From Novosphingobium clariflavum (GTDB lineage: Bacteria; Pseudomonadota; Alphaproteobacteria; Sphingomonadales; Sphingomonadaceae), in the NCBI RefSeq assembly GCF_026420865.1, contig NZ_JAPCWC010000004.1:186001-250000 (forward strand): a DNA stretch of 64,000 nucleotides, read 5' to 3'. The notes below the pieces were generated by a model. That model was given only the letters and a program-made list of their open reading frames with translations, was not told the DNA's origin and ran no database searches. Made by a program: the position numbers and the translations under genes. Below, piece by piece: positions 28,623 through 39,405 of the stretch (the stretch's first letter is position 1; each line of letters opens with the position of its first letter).

Positions 28623-30545
28623 ATGACAGCCAACCCGGCAACACCGCTTCTCGATACCGTCGATACGCCTGACGACCTGCGCAAGCTGAAGCCCGCGCAA
28701 CTTCGCCAGTTGGCCGACGAACTGCGCACCGAAATGATCTCTGCCGTCGGCCAGACGGGCGGACACCTTGGCTCGGGCCTTGGCGTGGTCGAATTGACCG
28801 TCGCCATCCACTACGTGTTCGACACGCCGGTGGACCGCCTGATCTGGGACGTGGGCCATCAGGCCTATCCGCACAAGATCCTCACCGGACGGCGCGATCG
28901 CATCCGCACGCTGCGCCAGGGCGGCGGGCTTTCGGGCTTCACCAAGCGCAGCGAAAGCGAATACGACCCCTTCGGCACCGCGCATAGCTCCACCTCGATC
29001 TCGGCCGCGCTCGGCTTTGCCGTCGCCAACAAGATCAAGGGTGCCCCCGGCCGCGGTATCGCCGTGATCGGCGACGGCGCGATGAGTGCGGGCATGGCCT
29101 ACGAAGCCATGAACAACGCCGAGCAGGCCGGCAACCGCCTGGTCGTGATCCTCAACGACAACGACATGTCGATCGCGCCGCCGGTGGGCGGGCTTTCGGC
29201 CTATCTGGCCCGCCTCGTCTCCTCGGGCCGGTTCCTCGGCCTGCGCGAACTGGCGCGCAAGTTTGCCCGCCGCCTGCCACGCCCGCTGCACATGGCTGCG
29301 AAAAAGACCGACGAATTCGCCCGTGGCATGGCCATGGGCGGCACCCTGTTCGAGGAACTGGGCTTCTATTACGTCGGCCCGATCGACGGGCACGACCTCG
29401 ACGCGCTGATTCCGGTTCTGGAAAACGTGCGCGATGCCGGTGAAGGCCCGATCCTGGTCCATGTCGTGACGCAGAAGGGCAAGGGCTATGCCCCGGCCGA
29501 GGAAGCGGCCGACAAGTACCACGGCGTGCAGAAATTCAACGTCGTCACCGGCGAGCAGGCCAAGGCGCCCGCCGGTCCGCCGAGCTATACCGGCGTCTTC
29601 GCCAAGGCTCTGGTGGCCGAGGCGGAGCGCGATCCCACAATCTGTTCGATCACCGCCGCCATGCCCTCGGGCACCGGGCTCGACAAGTTTGCCCAGCAAT
29701 TCCCGGACCGCAGCTTCGATGTCGGCATTGCCGAACAGCACGCGGTTACGTTCGCCGCCGGGCTGGCCGCCGAAGGCATGCGCCCGTTCTGCGCGATCTA
29801 TTCCACCTTCCTGCAGCGCGCCTTCGATCAGGTGGTGCATGACGTCGCCATCCAGAACCTGCCGGTACGCTTCGCAATCGACCGCGCCGGTCTGGTCGGC
29901 GCCGATGGTGCCACGCACGCGGGCTCGTTCGACATCACCTATCTGGCGACCTTGCCGAACATGGTGGTGATGGCCGCCGCCGATGAGGCGGAGCTGGTCC
30001 ACATGACGCACACCGCCGCGCTTCATGATGCCGGCCCGATCGCCTTCCGCTATCCGCGCGGCAATGGCGAAGGCGTGGCGCTGCCCGAAGTTGCGCAGCA
30101 GCTGGAAATCGGCAAGGGCCGCATCGTGCGAGAAGGCAGCAAGGTTGCCCTGCTCTCGCTCGGCACCCGCCTCGGCGAAGCGCTGAAAGCGGCCGACACG
30201 CTGGAGACCAAGGGGCTTTCCACGACCGTCGCCGACCTGCGGTTTGCCAAGCCGCTCGACACCGATCTGATCCGCAAGCTGATGCTCAGCCACGAAGTGG
30301 TCGTCACGGTCGAGGAAGGGGCCATCGGCGGCCTCGGCGCGCATGTGCTGACCATGGCAAGCGACGAAGGGCTGACCGATGCGGGCCTCAAGATCCGCAC
30401 CATGCGCCTGCCCGACGTGTTCCAGGACCACGACAAGCCCGAGGCGCAGTATGACGAGGCGGGCCTCAACGCTCCGCAGATCGTCGATACCGTGCTCAAG
30501 GCGCTGCGGCATAACAGCGCCGGCGTGAACGAAGCGCGCGCCTGA
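28623..30545 (+). CDS. dxs: 1-deoxy-D-xylulose-5-phosphate synthase
   Basis: A 640-residue thiamine-diphosphate enzyme, first step of the MEP isoprenoid pathway, joining pyruvate and glyceraldehyde-3-phosphate. Residues around 45-85 hold [15 protein letters not shown] and [16 protein letters not shown]. The TPP motif is [16 protein letters not shown], and the transketolase-like Pyr domain has [17 protein letters not shown] and [15 protein letters not shown]. Sphingomonads use MEP isoprenoids for carotenoids and quinones. The MHS transporter gene begins 2 bp after the stop. Confidence 0.97.
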   Translation: MTANPATPLLDTVDTPDDLRKLKPAQLRQLADELRTEMISAVGQTGGHLGSGLGVVELTVAIHYVFDTPVDRLIWDVGHQAYPHKILTGRRDRIRTLRQGGGLSGFTKRSESEYDPFGTAHSSTSISAALGFAVANKIKGAPGRGIAVIGDGAMSAGMAYEAMNNAEQAGNRLVVILNDNDMSIAPPVGGLSAYLARLVSSGRFLGLRELARKFARRLPRPLHMAAKKTDEFARGMAMGGTLFEELGFYYVGPIDGHDLDALIPVLENVRDAGEGPILVHVVTQKGKGYAPAEEAADKYHGVQKFNVVTGEQAKAPAGPPSYTGVFAKALVAEAERDPTICSITAAMPSGTGLDKFAQQFPDRSFDVGIAEQHAVTFAAGLAAEGMRPFCAIYSTFLQRAFDQVVHDVAIQNLPVRFAIDRAGLVGADGATHAGSFDITYLATLPNMVVMAAADEAELVHMTHTAALHDAGPIAFRYPRGNGEGVALPEVAQQLEIGKGRIVREGSKVALLSLGTRLGEALKAADTLETKGLSTTVADLRFAKPLDTDLIRKLMLSHEVVVTVEEGAIGGLGAHVLTMASDEGLTDAGLKIRTMRLPDVFQDHDKPEAQYDEAGLNAPQIVDTVLKALRHNSAGVNEARA

Positions 30546-30547
30546 GC

Positions 30548-31900
30548 GTGGATAGCGGCGCTGTCGTCCCTCCGGCGGCAGCGCCGGACACCGGTTTCAT
30601 AACCGGTTCTGCCTCCGGTTCGGGCATCAGCGACGCGATGCGGCTGCGCGCGATCCTGGCGGGATCGGCGGGCAACCTCATCGAGTGGTACGACTTCTAC
30701 ATCTACGCCTTCACCGCGCTGTATTTCTCGCCCGCGTTTTTCCCGAAAAGCGATCCGCTGGTCCAGTTGATGGCAACCAGCGCGATCTTCGCAGTGGGTT
30801 TCCTGCTGCGCCCGATCGGCGGCTGGTTCTTCGGTCGTTATGCCGATCGCCACGGCCGGCAGAGCGCCATGGTGCTCTCGGTCATGATGATGGGCGGCGG
30901 CGCGCTCTTGATCGCCGTGCTGCCGACTTTCGCGCAAGTGGGCATTCTTGCCCCGATCCTGCTGCTGATCGGCCGGATGGTGCAGGGCTTCTCCACCGGC
31001 GGGCAATACGGCACCGCCGCGACGTATCTCAGCGAGATCGCCGGGCGCAAGCGCCGGGGCTTCTGGTCCTCGTTCCAGTACGTCACGCTGGTCGGCGGGC
31101 AGCTCTGCGCGACGGTGGTGATCGTGCTGCTCCAGCAAGTGCTGACCGAGGCCGAGATGGCCGCATGGGGCTGGCGGGTGGGCTTCGTGATCGGCGCGGT
31201 GGGCGCGCTCGCCATCGTCCTGTTCCGCCATCACATGCACGAGACTTCCAGCGCCGAGGACCGCGCCGGCGAAAAGGCCGGAAGCCTTGCCGAACTGTTC
31301 CGCGTGGCGACGCGCCCGTTCCTGATCGTGGTCGCACTGACGGCGGGCGGCAGCCTCTCGTTCTATGGTTTCACCACCTACATGCAGAAGTATCTGGTGC
31401 TGACGGTGGGGCTTTCCAAGGAAGTCGCGACCAGCCTGATGCTGGGCGAACTGGCGCTGTTCATGGTGCTGCAACCGCTGATGGGCCTGCTCTCCGACCG
31501 GATCGGCCGGCGCAACAACATCCTGATCTTCGCCGCACTGGCGACCGTTTGCACGGTGCCGATCTTCACCGCGCTGGCGGGTGCCAAGGCCGTGGGGCCC
31601 GCCTTCCTGCTGGTCCTGGCTGGGCTGGTCATCAACAGCTTCTACACCTCGGTCAGCGGGTTGTTCAAAGCCGAGATGTTCCCGACCCACGTGCGGGCGC
31701 TGGGCGTCGGCCTTGCTTATGGCGTCGGCAATGCGCTGTTCGGCGGCACCGCCGAGAACGTCGCGCTGGCGTTCAAGTCGGCGGGGCATGAGAGCCTGTT
31801 CTACTGGTACGTCTCGGCCATCGGCGCGGTTTCGCTGGTTGCCGCTTTCCTGCTGAAAGACAGCCGCCGCGATAACGTGCTCGACCGGCTGGCGGTGTGA
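30548..31900 (+). CDS. MHS-family MFS transporter (alpha-ketoglutarate/proline-like)
   Basis: A 450-residue, 12-helix major facilitator. The metabolite:H+ symporter subfamily is marked by GSAGNLIEWYDFYIYAF in helix 1, the loop GRYADRHGRQS, and RMVQGFSTGGQYGTAATYLS. Likely cargo is a small organic acid, osmolyte or amino acid; KgtP-like 2-oxoglutarate uptake is plausible. The GTG start lies 2 bp after the dxs stop and the 3' end overlaps the hydrolase gene by 4 bp. Confidence 0.88.
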   Translation: MDSGAVVPPAAAPDTGFITGSASGSGISDAMRLRAILAGSAGNLIEWYDFYIYAFTALYFSPAFFPKSDPLVQLMATSAIFAVGFLLRPIGGWFFGRYADRHGRQSAMVLSVMMMGGGALLIAVLPTFAQVGILAPILLLIGRMVQGFSTGGQYGTAATYLSEIAGRKRRGFWSSFQYVTLVGGQLCATVVIVLLQQVLTEAEMAAWGWRVGFVIGAVGALAIVLFRHHMHETSSAEDRAGEKAGSLAELFRVATRPFLIVVALTAGGSLSFYGFTTYMQKYLVLTVGLSKEVATSLMLGELALFMVLQPLMGLLSDRIGRRNNILIFAALATVCTVPIFTALAGAKAVGPAFLLVLAGLVINSFYTSVSGLFKAEMFPTHVRALGVGLAYGVGNALFGGTAENVALAFKSAGHESLFYWYVSAIGAVSLVAAFLLKDSRRDNVLDRLAV

Positions 31901-32721
31901 CGACAGCAGGCGCGCGCGCAAACCTCCGGAGCAAGCGCGTGCTGGCGGCACTGTTGGTGATCCTCGGCCTTTACGCCGCCGTCGTGCTGGCGCTGTTCGT
32001 GATGCAGCGGGCGATCCTCTATCCCGCCCCCAAAGGCCCTTCACAAATCCCGAGCGGATTCGAAAAAGCCGCGCTGCATACAAGCGACGGGCTTGCTCTC
32101 ACCGCCGCATGGCATCCCGCCCCGCAGGGCAAACCCACGGTGCTGTTCTTTCACGGCAACGGTGACAGCCTACCCGGCGGCGCCGTGGCCACACGGGCAC
32201 TGAAGGAAGCCGGCTACGGCCTCCTGCTTGCCGACTATCGCGGTTATGCAGGCAATCCCGGAAAGCCCACCGAAGCCGGCCTGATCGCGGACGGACATGC
32301 CGCGCTGGCTTTCCTCGCAGAGAGGGGTATCCCCGCGCGTTCGCTCGTCTTTATGGGCGCATCGCTCGGCACCGGAGTCGCCACCCGGCTGGCCAGCGAG
32401 ACACCGCCCGCCGCCCTGGTGCTGGTATCCCCCTTCACCAGCCTTCCGGATGCGGGAGTTGCAGCATTGCCATGGGCCCCCGCGCGCCTGCTGATGCGCG
32501 ACCGGTTCGACAGCATCGGAAGCATGCCGGAGGTGAAAGCCCCTGTCCTGGTACTCCACGCGCGGGATGACCGGGTGATCCCGTTTCTGCAAGGGGAGGC
32601 TTTGGAGCGGGCAGCCCGCGATGGCCACCTGATCCCGTTCGACACTTACGGCCATCAATTGCAGTTCACACCGCCAGCACAGGGTGCCGTGCTGGACTGG
32701 CTGACCAGCAAAGGTCTTTGA
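31897..32721 (+). CDS. Membrane-anchored alpha/beta hydrolase (BEM46-like)
   Basis: A 274-residue hydrolase with an N-terminal transmembrane anchor (about 15-35). The oxyanion region is LFFHGNGDS, the nucleophile elbow GASLGTG, the acid HARDDRVIPF and the base YGHQLQF. The start GTG overlaps the MHS stop (GTGA). The catalytic domain probably faces the periplasm. Substrate unknown. Confidence 0.87.
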   Translation: MTTAGARANLRSKRVLAALLVILGLYAAVVLALFVMQRAILYPAPKGPSQIPSGFEKAALHTSDGLALTAAWHPAPQGKPTVLFFHGNGDSLPGGAVATRALKEAGYGLLLADYRGYAGNPGKPTEAGLIADGHAALAFLAERGIPARSLVFMGASLGTGVATRLASETPPAALVLVSPFTSLPDAGVAALPWAPARLLMRDRFDSIGSMPEVKAPVLVLHARDDRVIPFLQGEALERAARDGHLIPFDTYGHQLQFTPPAQGAVLDWLTSKGL

Positions 32722-32760
32722 AGCCCCCGGACCGCAGCACGCGGCCCGGGGACGTCCATC

Positions 32761-34070
32761 TTACCAGTCGTAAGCCTTGGGCAGATAAGTGCGATCGAGG
32801 CTCTTGTAGCGCTGGCGCAGGCGGCTCTGGTGGTTGTCGAGCGGCTGCTTGACGCCGTCGATGAACACTTCGAGCGGGGCCGAGGACAGTTCCAGCGGAT
32901 CGCCGTCCCAGATCACCACGTCGCCCACTGCGCCGGGCGCCAGAACACCGGCCCGAACTCCGCCATTCCTGCCGCCCATGCCGCTGATCTCGGCAGGCAC
33001 CGAGGTGATCGCGGCAAAGGCCTCGCCCCAGGTCAGCCCGGCCGCGCCCGGCAACTTGCCGAGAGCGACGAGGTTGCCCGCTTCCTGCGGTGCATAGCGC
33101 GGCTGGTTGGAGGTATTGAACATGCCGATGGCGACCTTCACGCCCGCCTTCTTCATGCGCCCGACGTTGAACTGCGTCGCCGCCAGCGCCTCGAACGCAG
33201 AGGGCAGGTCGCGCAGCGGCATCGTGATCACCGGCACCTTGGCCGCAGCGATGTCGCCCGCCACCAGCCACCCCTCGGTCGCGCCGACCAGCACGAGGTC
33301 GAGCCTCGGGAACTCGGTCTTGAGCGCCAGCACGCTGCGGATGTCGGACGCGCGTTCGACGCCGACGTAGAGCGGCTGCCGGCCGTCGATCACCTGGGCC
33401 AGCGCCGCAGCGTCGGCACGGGTCAGCAGCGCATCCGGGCTGCGCGCGGCATTGGGCGAAGCGGCCAGCTCGCGTGCTTCGCGCAAGGCATTGCGCAGCG
33501 CGACATGGGCGGCCACGCGGCTGCCACCAGCCAGCCTGGCGCCCTGCTCGCCCAGTTGCACGAACTGGAAGGCCCTCGCTCTCGTCACCGCATCGGGATC
33601 GGCGCCAAGGTCGATCACCGCGCCCTGCCCCGCAAAGATCGAATGGCCGTTGTAAGGCGAGACCGTCGCGCGGGTAACGCCGCCTTCACGGCTGACGGCG
33701 ATATGCTCGCTGTCCGGATTGACCGCCGGGCTGACGTCAAGCGCGGCATTGAACGGACTCTCGTCCGCCTCGCTATCGTTGCTGTCCTTGACGCCCTCGA
33801 CATCGAGCAGGCCAAGATCGGTAACGGCGGCGAAGAGGCCGGGGGTCACCCACTTGCCAGTGCCGTCGATGCTCTGGACACCGGCAGGAACGGCCACGCC
33901 CGCACCGGCGGCAACGACCTTACCGCCGCGCACGACGACAGTGCCGTTCGCGATCGGCGCGGAGCCGTCACCGGTGGCGACAGTGGCGTTGGTGATCGCG
34001 AAGTCCTGCGCAAAGGCAGCGGGCGAGAAGGCGGCAGCGGCGAGCGCGGCCGCGAGGATGGCGCGGCGGC

Positions 34071-34074
<4 letters not shown>
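32761..34074 (-). CDS. Amidohydrolase-family protein lacking metal-binding histidines
   Basis: A 437-residue secreted protein: signal peptide 1-22 (cleavage AFA-QD), then the composite beta-domain and barrel of the amidohydrolase family. Where active members have PGVIDIHSHLG, this one reads PGLFAAVTDLG, so both His ligands are replaced (Val84, Asp86). It overlaps the upstream amidohydrolase gene by ATGA, so the two are made together. It may be a non-catalytic partner subunit or have another chemistry. The C-terminal strand VGDVVIWDGDPLELSSAP is well kept. Confidence 0.82.
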
Positions 34075-35456
<1,382 letters not shown>

Positions 35457-35476
35457 GATGATTTCCCCTGTTGTGA

Positions 35477-35512
35477 AACCGGCCCGGAAACGTGGTGTTT
35501 CCGGGCCGGGTT
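35477..35512 (-). promoter_or_regulatory. Hairpin between POT transporter and amidohydrolase genes
   Basis: A perfect 11-bp stem (35481-35491 with 35497-35507) with a 5-nt loop, flanked by further short pairing. On the minus strand it follows the POT stop. The tail is only weakly T-rich, so it may be a partial terminator or mRNA stabiliser that sets the transporter:enzyme ratio. Confidence 0.6.
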
Positions 35513-35519
35513 GGAAGTG

Positions 35520-37142
35520 TCAGTTGGTCTTGAGCGTTGGATGGGCGCCGGCTTCCTGCGCCTCGAGCCCGATCTCGGAGGATCCCTCCAGCTCGATGTC
35601 CTTGAGCGTGTCCACGTGCATCCAGCGCTTCACCAGCCGCGCGACGAGGATGACGGCGACGCCGATCCCCACGACCCACCAGCCGATGGTGCCATAGATC
35701 GCGACAGTGCCCTCGCGCGTCATCGCGCCATGCTCGCCGCCGGTCGCCTGGCCGATCATGCCGGCCACGAAGTTGCCGCCGGCCGTGGCGAAGAACCAGG
35801 CGCCCATGATGAAGCTGGCAAGGTGACGGGGGGCAAGGCGGTTCATCGCGCTGAGGCCCACCGGCGAGAGGCAGAGTTCGCCCAGCGTGTGGAACCAGTA
35901 GATCAGGAAGATGAAGAACACGCCGACCTTGGCGCCCTGACCGGCGACCGCATCGCCCCAGACCAGCGACACGAAGCCGAGGCCGACCAGCACGAGGCCG
36001 AAGCCGAACTTGGCAGGTGCCGATGGTTCCACCTGCTTGCGGCCAAGCGCACGCCACAGCCACGCCAGGATCGGTGCGAAAGTGACGATGAAGATCGGGT
36101 TGACCGCCTGGAACAGCGAGGTCGGCACGCCGCCACGCTCCACGAAGCGGTCGGTGAACAGCGAGAGCGAACCGCCGGCCTGCTCGAACAGACCCCAGAA
36201 GATCGGCTGGAAGGCCAGCAGGAAGATGATCGCGAAGATGCGTTCACGCGGTTCCTTGGGCATGCGGAAGGCTTCGACCAGCAGGTAGCCGAGCAGCGCC
36301 ACGGCCGAGATCAGCAGCAGCGTGCCGACGATCGCCTGGAACTGGATCAGCAGCCAGAGCACCACTACCGAAGCCGTGCCCAGCGCATAGAGCGTCCATT
36401 CGCGGTTCTTCGAAAGCGGCCCCGGCGCCTCGCCCTTGCCGTTGAGCGCCGGCTTGCCGATGATGAAGATGATGAGGCCCAGCACCATGCCGATACCGGC
36501 GAGGCCGAAGCCATAGCCCCAGCCGATCGTCTCGCCGAGGTAGCCGACCAGGATCGTGCCGAGCGCGGCGCCGGTGTTGATGCCCATGTAGAACAGCGAA
36601 TAGGCACCGTCACGGCGCTCGTCGGTGAGCTTGTAGAGCTGGCCGACGATCACCGAGATGTTCGCCTTGAGGAAACCCGAGCCGACGATGATGAAGGCGA
36701 GCGCCAGCCAGAACACGTTGATCGTGGGATCGCTCTGCCCGCCGGTGCCCTCGAACGCCATCAGCACGTGACCGAAAGCCAGCAGTACGCCGCCGAACAG
36801 CACCGCCTTGCGCTGGCCGAGGTAACGGTCGGCGAGATAGCCGCCGAGCACCGGGGTAATGTAGACGAGGCTGGTATAGGCGCCGTAGATCAGGTTCGCC
36901 TTGCCGTCATCAAACAGCCAATGTTTGGTGAGATAGAGGATGAGCAGCGCGCGCATCCCGTAGTACGAGAAGCGTTCCCACATCTCCGTGTAGAACAGCA
37001 CGAACAGGCCGCGCGGGTGGCCGACCACTTCCTGGCTCTTGCGCGAGGCAATGACGCCGCCGATGGCCAAAATGGCGAACAGCAGGACCGCGCCGATCGC
37101 GCCGACCCAGTCCCCCTCATTCCAGGTTCCGATATCCTTCAT
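35520..37142 (-). CDS. Peptide MFS transporter (POT/PTR family)
   Basis: A 540-residue proton-coupled oligopeptide transporter with about 14 helices. The hallmark of helix 1 is present (FYTEMWERFSYYGMRALL, containing ExxERFxYY). GGYLADRYLGQRKAVLFGG and GSGFLKANISVIVGQLY are further POT signatures. It should import di- and tripeptides. The ATG at 37142 gives the normal N-terminus. It precedes two secreted amidohydrolase genes, forming a peptide-scavenging operon. Confidence 0.93.
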   Translation of the reverse strand: MKDIGTWNEGDWVGAIGAVLLFAILAIGGVIASRKSQEVVGHPRGLFVLFYTEMWERFSYYGMRALLILYLTKHWLFDDGKANLIYGAYTSLVYITPVLGGYLADRYLGQRKAVLFGGVLLAFGHVLMAFEGTGGQSDPTINVFWLALAFIIVGSGFLKANISVIVGQLYKLTDERRDGAYSLFYMGINTGAALGTILVGYLGETIGWGYGFGLAGIGMVLGLIIFIIGKPALNGKGEAPGPLSKNREWTLYALGTASVVVLWLLIQFQAIVGTLLLISAVALLGYLLVEAFRMPKEPRERIFAIIFLLAFQPIFWGLFEQAGGSLSLFTDRFVERGGVPTSLFQAVNPIFIVTFAPILAWLWRALGRKQVEPSAPAKFGFGLVLVGLGFVSLVWGDAVAGQGAKVGVFFIFLIYWFHTLGELCLSPVGLSAMNRLAPRHLASFIMGAWFFATAGGNFVAGMIGQATGGEHGAMTREGTVAIYGTIGWWVVGIGVAVILVARLVKRWMHVDTLKDIELEGSSEIGLEAQEAGAHPTLKTN

Positions 37143-37435
37143 GCGCCCTCTTGTGCATCTTTCACGGCCGCCCGTAGCGGCAAAGAGCGCGACGTTAGCG
37201 GGCAAATCCGCGCTGTAAATGGGCGAAAGCGCGTCCCGCACCGCGCCGTCCCGGCCAATGTCCCCGAGTCGCGAGCCGATCCGGACTCATCCTGTCGTAG
37301 CATTGCGCGAAATGGCCGGTGATGGCATTTTCTCGAACAAGCTTGCCCAAGTCACACGAAATATTGTGATTCGAGCGTGGCCTGCGGATTTTTTCCGGCG
37401 GAAATTCCTCCCGCTGGCTCTAGGGAAGGTGCGCA

Positions 37436-37717
37436 ATGATCAGATCCGAACTGCTGCAAGCCCTGTCCAAGGAAAATCCCGAACTGCGCGGGGAAGACGT
37501 CGAACGTGCGGTCGATACCTTCTTCGACGAGATCGCCCAGCGCCTTGCCGATGGCGGCCGGGTGGAACTGCGCGGCTTCGGCGCCTTCTCGACCCGTCAT
37601 CGCGACAGCCGCAAGGGCCGCAACCCGCGCACCGGCGAAAGCGTGGAAGTGCCCGAAAAGCGGGTGCCCTACTTCAAGCCGGGCAAGGAAATGCGCGCGC
37701 GCCTCAACGTGGACTGA
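37436..37717 (+). CDS. ihfB: Integration host factor subunit beta
   Basis: A 93-residue HU/IHF DNA-bending protein. MIRSELLQ at the start and [20 protein letters not shown] followed by [10 protein letters not shown] mark the beta subunit of IHF rather than HU. The Pro in NPRTG intercalates into DNA. Promoter likely lies in the 293-bp gap upstream, which faces away from the POT transporter. A strong hairpin lies downstream. Confidence 0.92.
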   Translation: MIRSELLQALSKENPELRGEDVERAVDTFFDEIAQRLADGGRVELRGFGAFSTRHRDSRKGRNPRTGESVEVPEKRVPYFKPGKEMRARLNVD

Positions 37718-37804
37718 ACGGCACCTGGAGGCACCTGAAACGCACCTGAGCGGGACATGGAATGGGCCGCCAGCCATTGATGTCCGTTTCACGCGCAGAT
37801 TCCC

Positions 37805-37829
37805 AAGGGCTATCCTCACGATAGCCCTT
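37805..37829 (+). terminator. Hairpin downstream of ihfB
   Basis: A perfect 10-bp stem (37805-37814 with 37820-37829) with a 5-nt loop. The tail lacks a T run, so termination strength is uncertain. Confidence 0.6.
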
Positions 37830-37907
37830 CGCCACTGTTGCCCCTGCCGCTTCAATCTGTCAGATCGCCCCTCACATGCGCGGCAGAGTGCGTGAACGAT
37901 GCGCTGT

Positions 37908-37992
37908 GCGGGCGTGGCGGAATGGTAGACGCCGGGGACTTAAAATCCCCTGATCCTTGATCGTGCGGGTTCGAGTCCCGCCGCCCGCACCA
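37908..37992 (+). tRNA. tRNA-Leu (anticodon TAA)
   Basis: An 85-nt class II tRNA. The acceptor stem pairs 37908-37914 with 37982-37988, and CCA is encoded at 37990-37992. The anticodon loop is CTTAAAA (anticodon TAA, reading UUA) between GGGGA and TCCCC. A long variable arm and the T-arm GGTTCGAGTCC are clear. UUA codons are very rare in this GC-rich genome. Confidence 0.95.
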
Positions 37993-38200
37993 GTTCTCCC
38001 CATACCGCCCTTCCCATAGTGGCCCTTCCCGTGCTGGCCCTTCCCGCCGCCCTTTACGCTTCGGTAACGTTCCTGCCGGTACGCAGGAGGTCGACCGCTT
38101 AGCTCCTTCTGATACCGATTCCCGGCCCTGGCGGTTCGGCGATGCTGGTTTGCGCCCCAGCCGGATCTCCGGCCCGGGCAGAAAAAGGGTGCCTCGCGAC

Positions 38201-38866
38201 ATGATTTCCGCAGATCGCCAGCCGGATGATGGCCCGCCCCCGGCAGATAGCCCGGGTTCCGGCGATTTCGCCCCGGAGCAGCGCGTCCAGCCGCGGTTTG
38301 CACTGCTGCTGCGGCAAGCCAAGCTGCTGGCCGACGGCTGCGAATACCTGTGCATCGTGCGCGACGTCTCGGAAAGCGGGGTCAAGCTGAGGCTGTTCCA
38401 TCCGCTGCCGCCGCTGCGGCCCGGCAGCAGCGGCTTTGCGCTGGAAATCACCACCGGGGAGAGCTTCCCGATCGAATCCGTCTGGGAACAGGAAGGCGAG
38501 GCGGGCTTCCGCTTCACCGCCCCGGTCGACCTCCTGCGCTTCATCGCCGAGGCCGGTCCTTTCCCCAAGCGCCCGGTGCGCCTCAAGGTCGAGCATCCCG
38601 CGCTGATCGCCTTTGGCGGCCAGGAACACTTCGCGATGATTCAGGACCTGTCCCGGCAAGGCGCCGGGATCGAAACCGAACAGCTGCTCGCCATCGGCCA
38701 GAAGCTGCGCTTCAGCGCCCGCGAACTGCCGCATTTCGACGCCACCGTGTGCTGGCGCCAGCATCCTGCCTATGGACTGGTCTTCGACCAGTTGCTGAGC
38801 CTCGAACAGCTCGCCTTGCGCACTTATCGCATCCAGCATCCGCTCGCCCCGCTGGCGGGCGAGTGA
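38201..38866 (+). CDS. PilZ-domain protein, two PilZ-like repeats
   Basis: A 221-residue cytoplasmic protein. The first half holds RVQPR (the RxxxR c-di-GMP switch) and, ~25 residues on, RDVSESGVKL (the D/NxSxxG motif). The second half repeats the pattern with QDLSRQGAGI but lacks a clear RxxxR, so only the first copy may bind c-di-GMP. The ATG at 38201 is preceded by an AAAAAGGG stretch. It probably tunes motility or surface polysaccharide, but nothing nearby fixes the target. Convergent with msrB. Confidence 0.82.
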   Translation: MISADRQPDDGPPPADSPGSGDFAPEQRVQPRFALLLRQAKLLADGCEYLCIVRDVSESGVKLRLFHPLPPLRPGSSGFALEITTGESFPIESVWEQEGEAGFRFTAPVDLLRFIAEAGPFPKRPVRLKVEHPALIAFGGQEHFAMIQDLSRQGAGIETEQLLAIGQKLRFSARELPHFDATVCWRQHPAYGLVFDQLLSLEQLALRTYRIQHPLAPLAGE

Positions 38867-38873
38867 CCCGCGC

Positions 38874-39383
38874 TCACCCGGCCCGGAACGTCATCGCCGC
38901 GCCGTTCATGCAGTAGCGCCTGCCGGTCGGCGGCGGGCCGTCGTCGAAGACATGGCCAAGGTGCCCGCCGCAGCGCGCGCAGTGGACTTCGGTGCGCGGC
39001 ACGCCGATCGCGTAGTCCGTCGCGGTCTCGATCCCGCCGGGCAGCGGCTTCCAGAAACTGGGCCAGCCGGTATGGCTGCCGTACTTGGTGGCCGAGGAAA
39101 ACAGCGGATTGACGTCCGCCGCGCAGAGGAACGTGCCCTTGCGGTGCTCGGCATTGAGCGGCGAGGAGAACGCGCGTTCGGTCCCCTGCTCGCGCAGCAC
39201 GTGGAACTGCGCCGGAGTCAGCCGCCGCCGCCATTCGGCGGTGCTGAAGCGCACCGGATAGTCCTTTGCCTCCGCCGCGCTGCCGCAGGCCGAAAGCACC
39301 GGCAGCGCCGCCCCCGCTCCCAGCCAGCCGAGCATCTGACGGCGAGTAGACCGCAGCATCATCGCGCCCATCTCCCGAAACAT
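38874..39383 (-). CDS. msrB: Exported peptide-methionine (R)-S-oxide reductase
   Basis: A 169-residue repair enzyme that reduces methionine-R-sulfoxide in proteins. GWPSFWKPL, HCARCGGHLGHVF and the catalytic RYCMN are present. The N-terminus has a twin-arginine (RRQMLGWLGAGAALPVLSAC) leader that could be a Tat signal or lipoprotein signal, so it likely acts in the periplasm. The first zinc CxxC is broken: FLCAADVNPLF has only one Cys, so the zinc site may be lost. Several ATGs (39383 and 12-24 bp downstream) could be the start. Confidence 0.88.
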   Translation of the reverse strand: MFREMGAMMLRSTRRQMLGWLGAGAALPVLSACGSAAEAKDYPVRFSTAEWRRRLTPAQFHVLREQGTERAFSSPLNAEHRKGTFLCAADVNPLFSSATKYGSHTGWPSFWKPLPGGIETATDYAIGVPRTEVHCARCGGHLGHVFDDGPPPTGRRYCMNGAAMTFRAG

Positions 39384-39405
39384 CCACCAAACGGTGTGGA
39401 TGCTA

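Noticed and set aside
27738..30512. A very long minus-strand open frame opposite dxs
   Set aside because: It is the antisense of the high-GC dxs gene and has low-complexity His/Gly/Arg composition; only its last ~184 residues (the GNAT protein) look real.
37908..37992. Integration site with genomic island at tRNA-Leu
   Set aside because: No integrase, no direct repeat of the tRNA 3' end seen downstream, and neighbouring genes are ordinary chromosomal genes.
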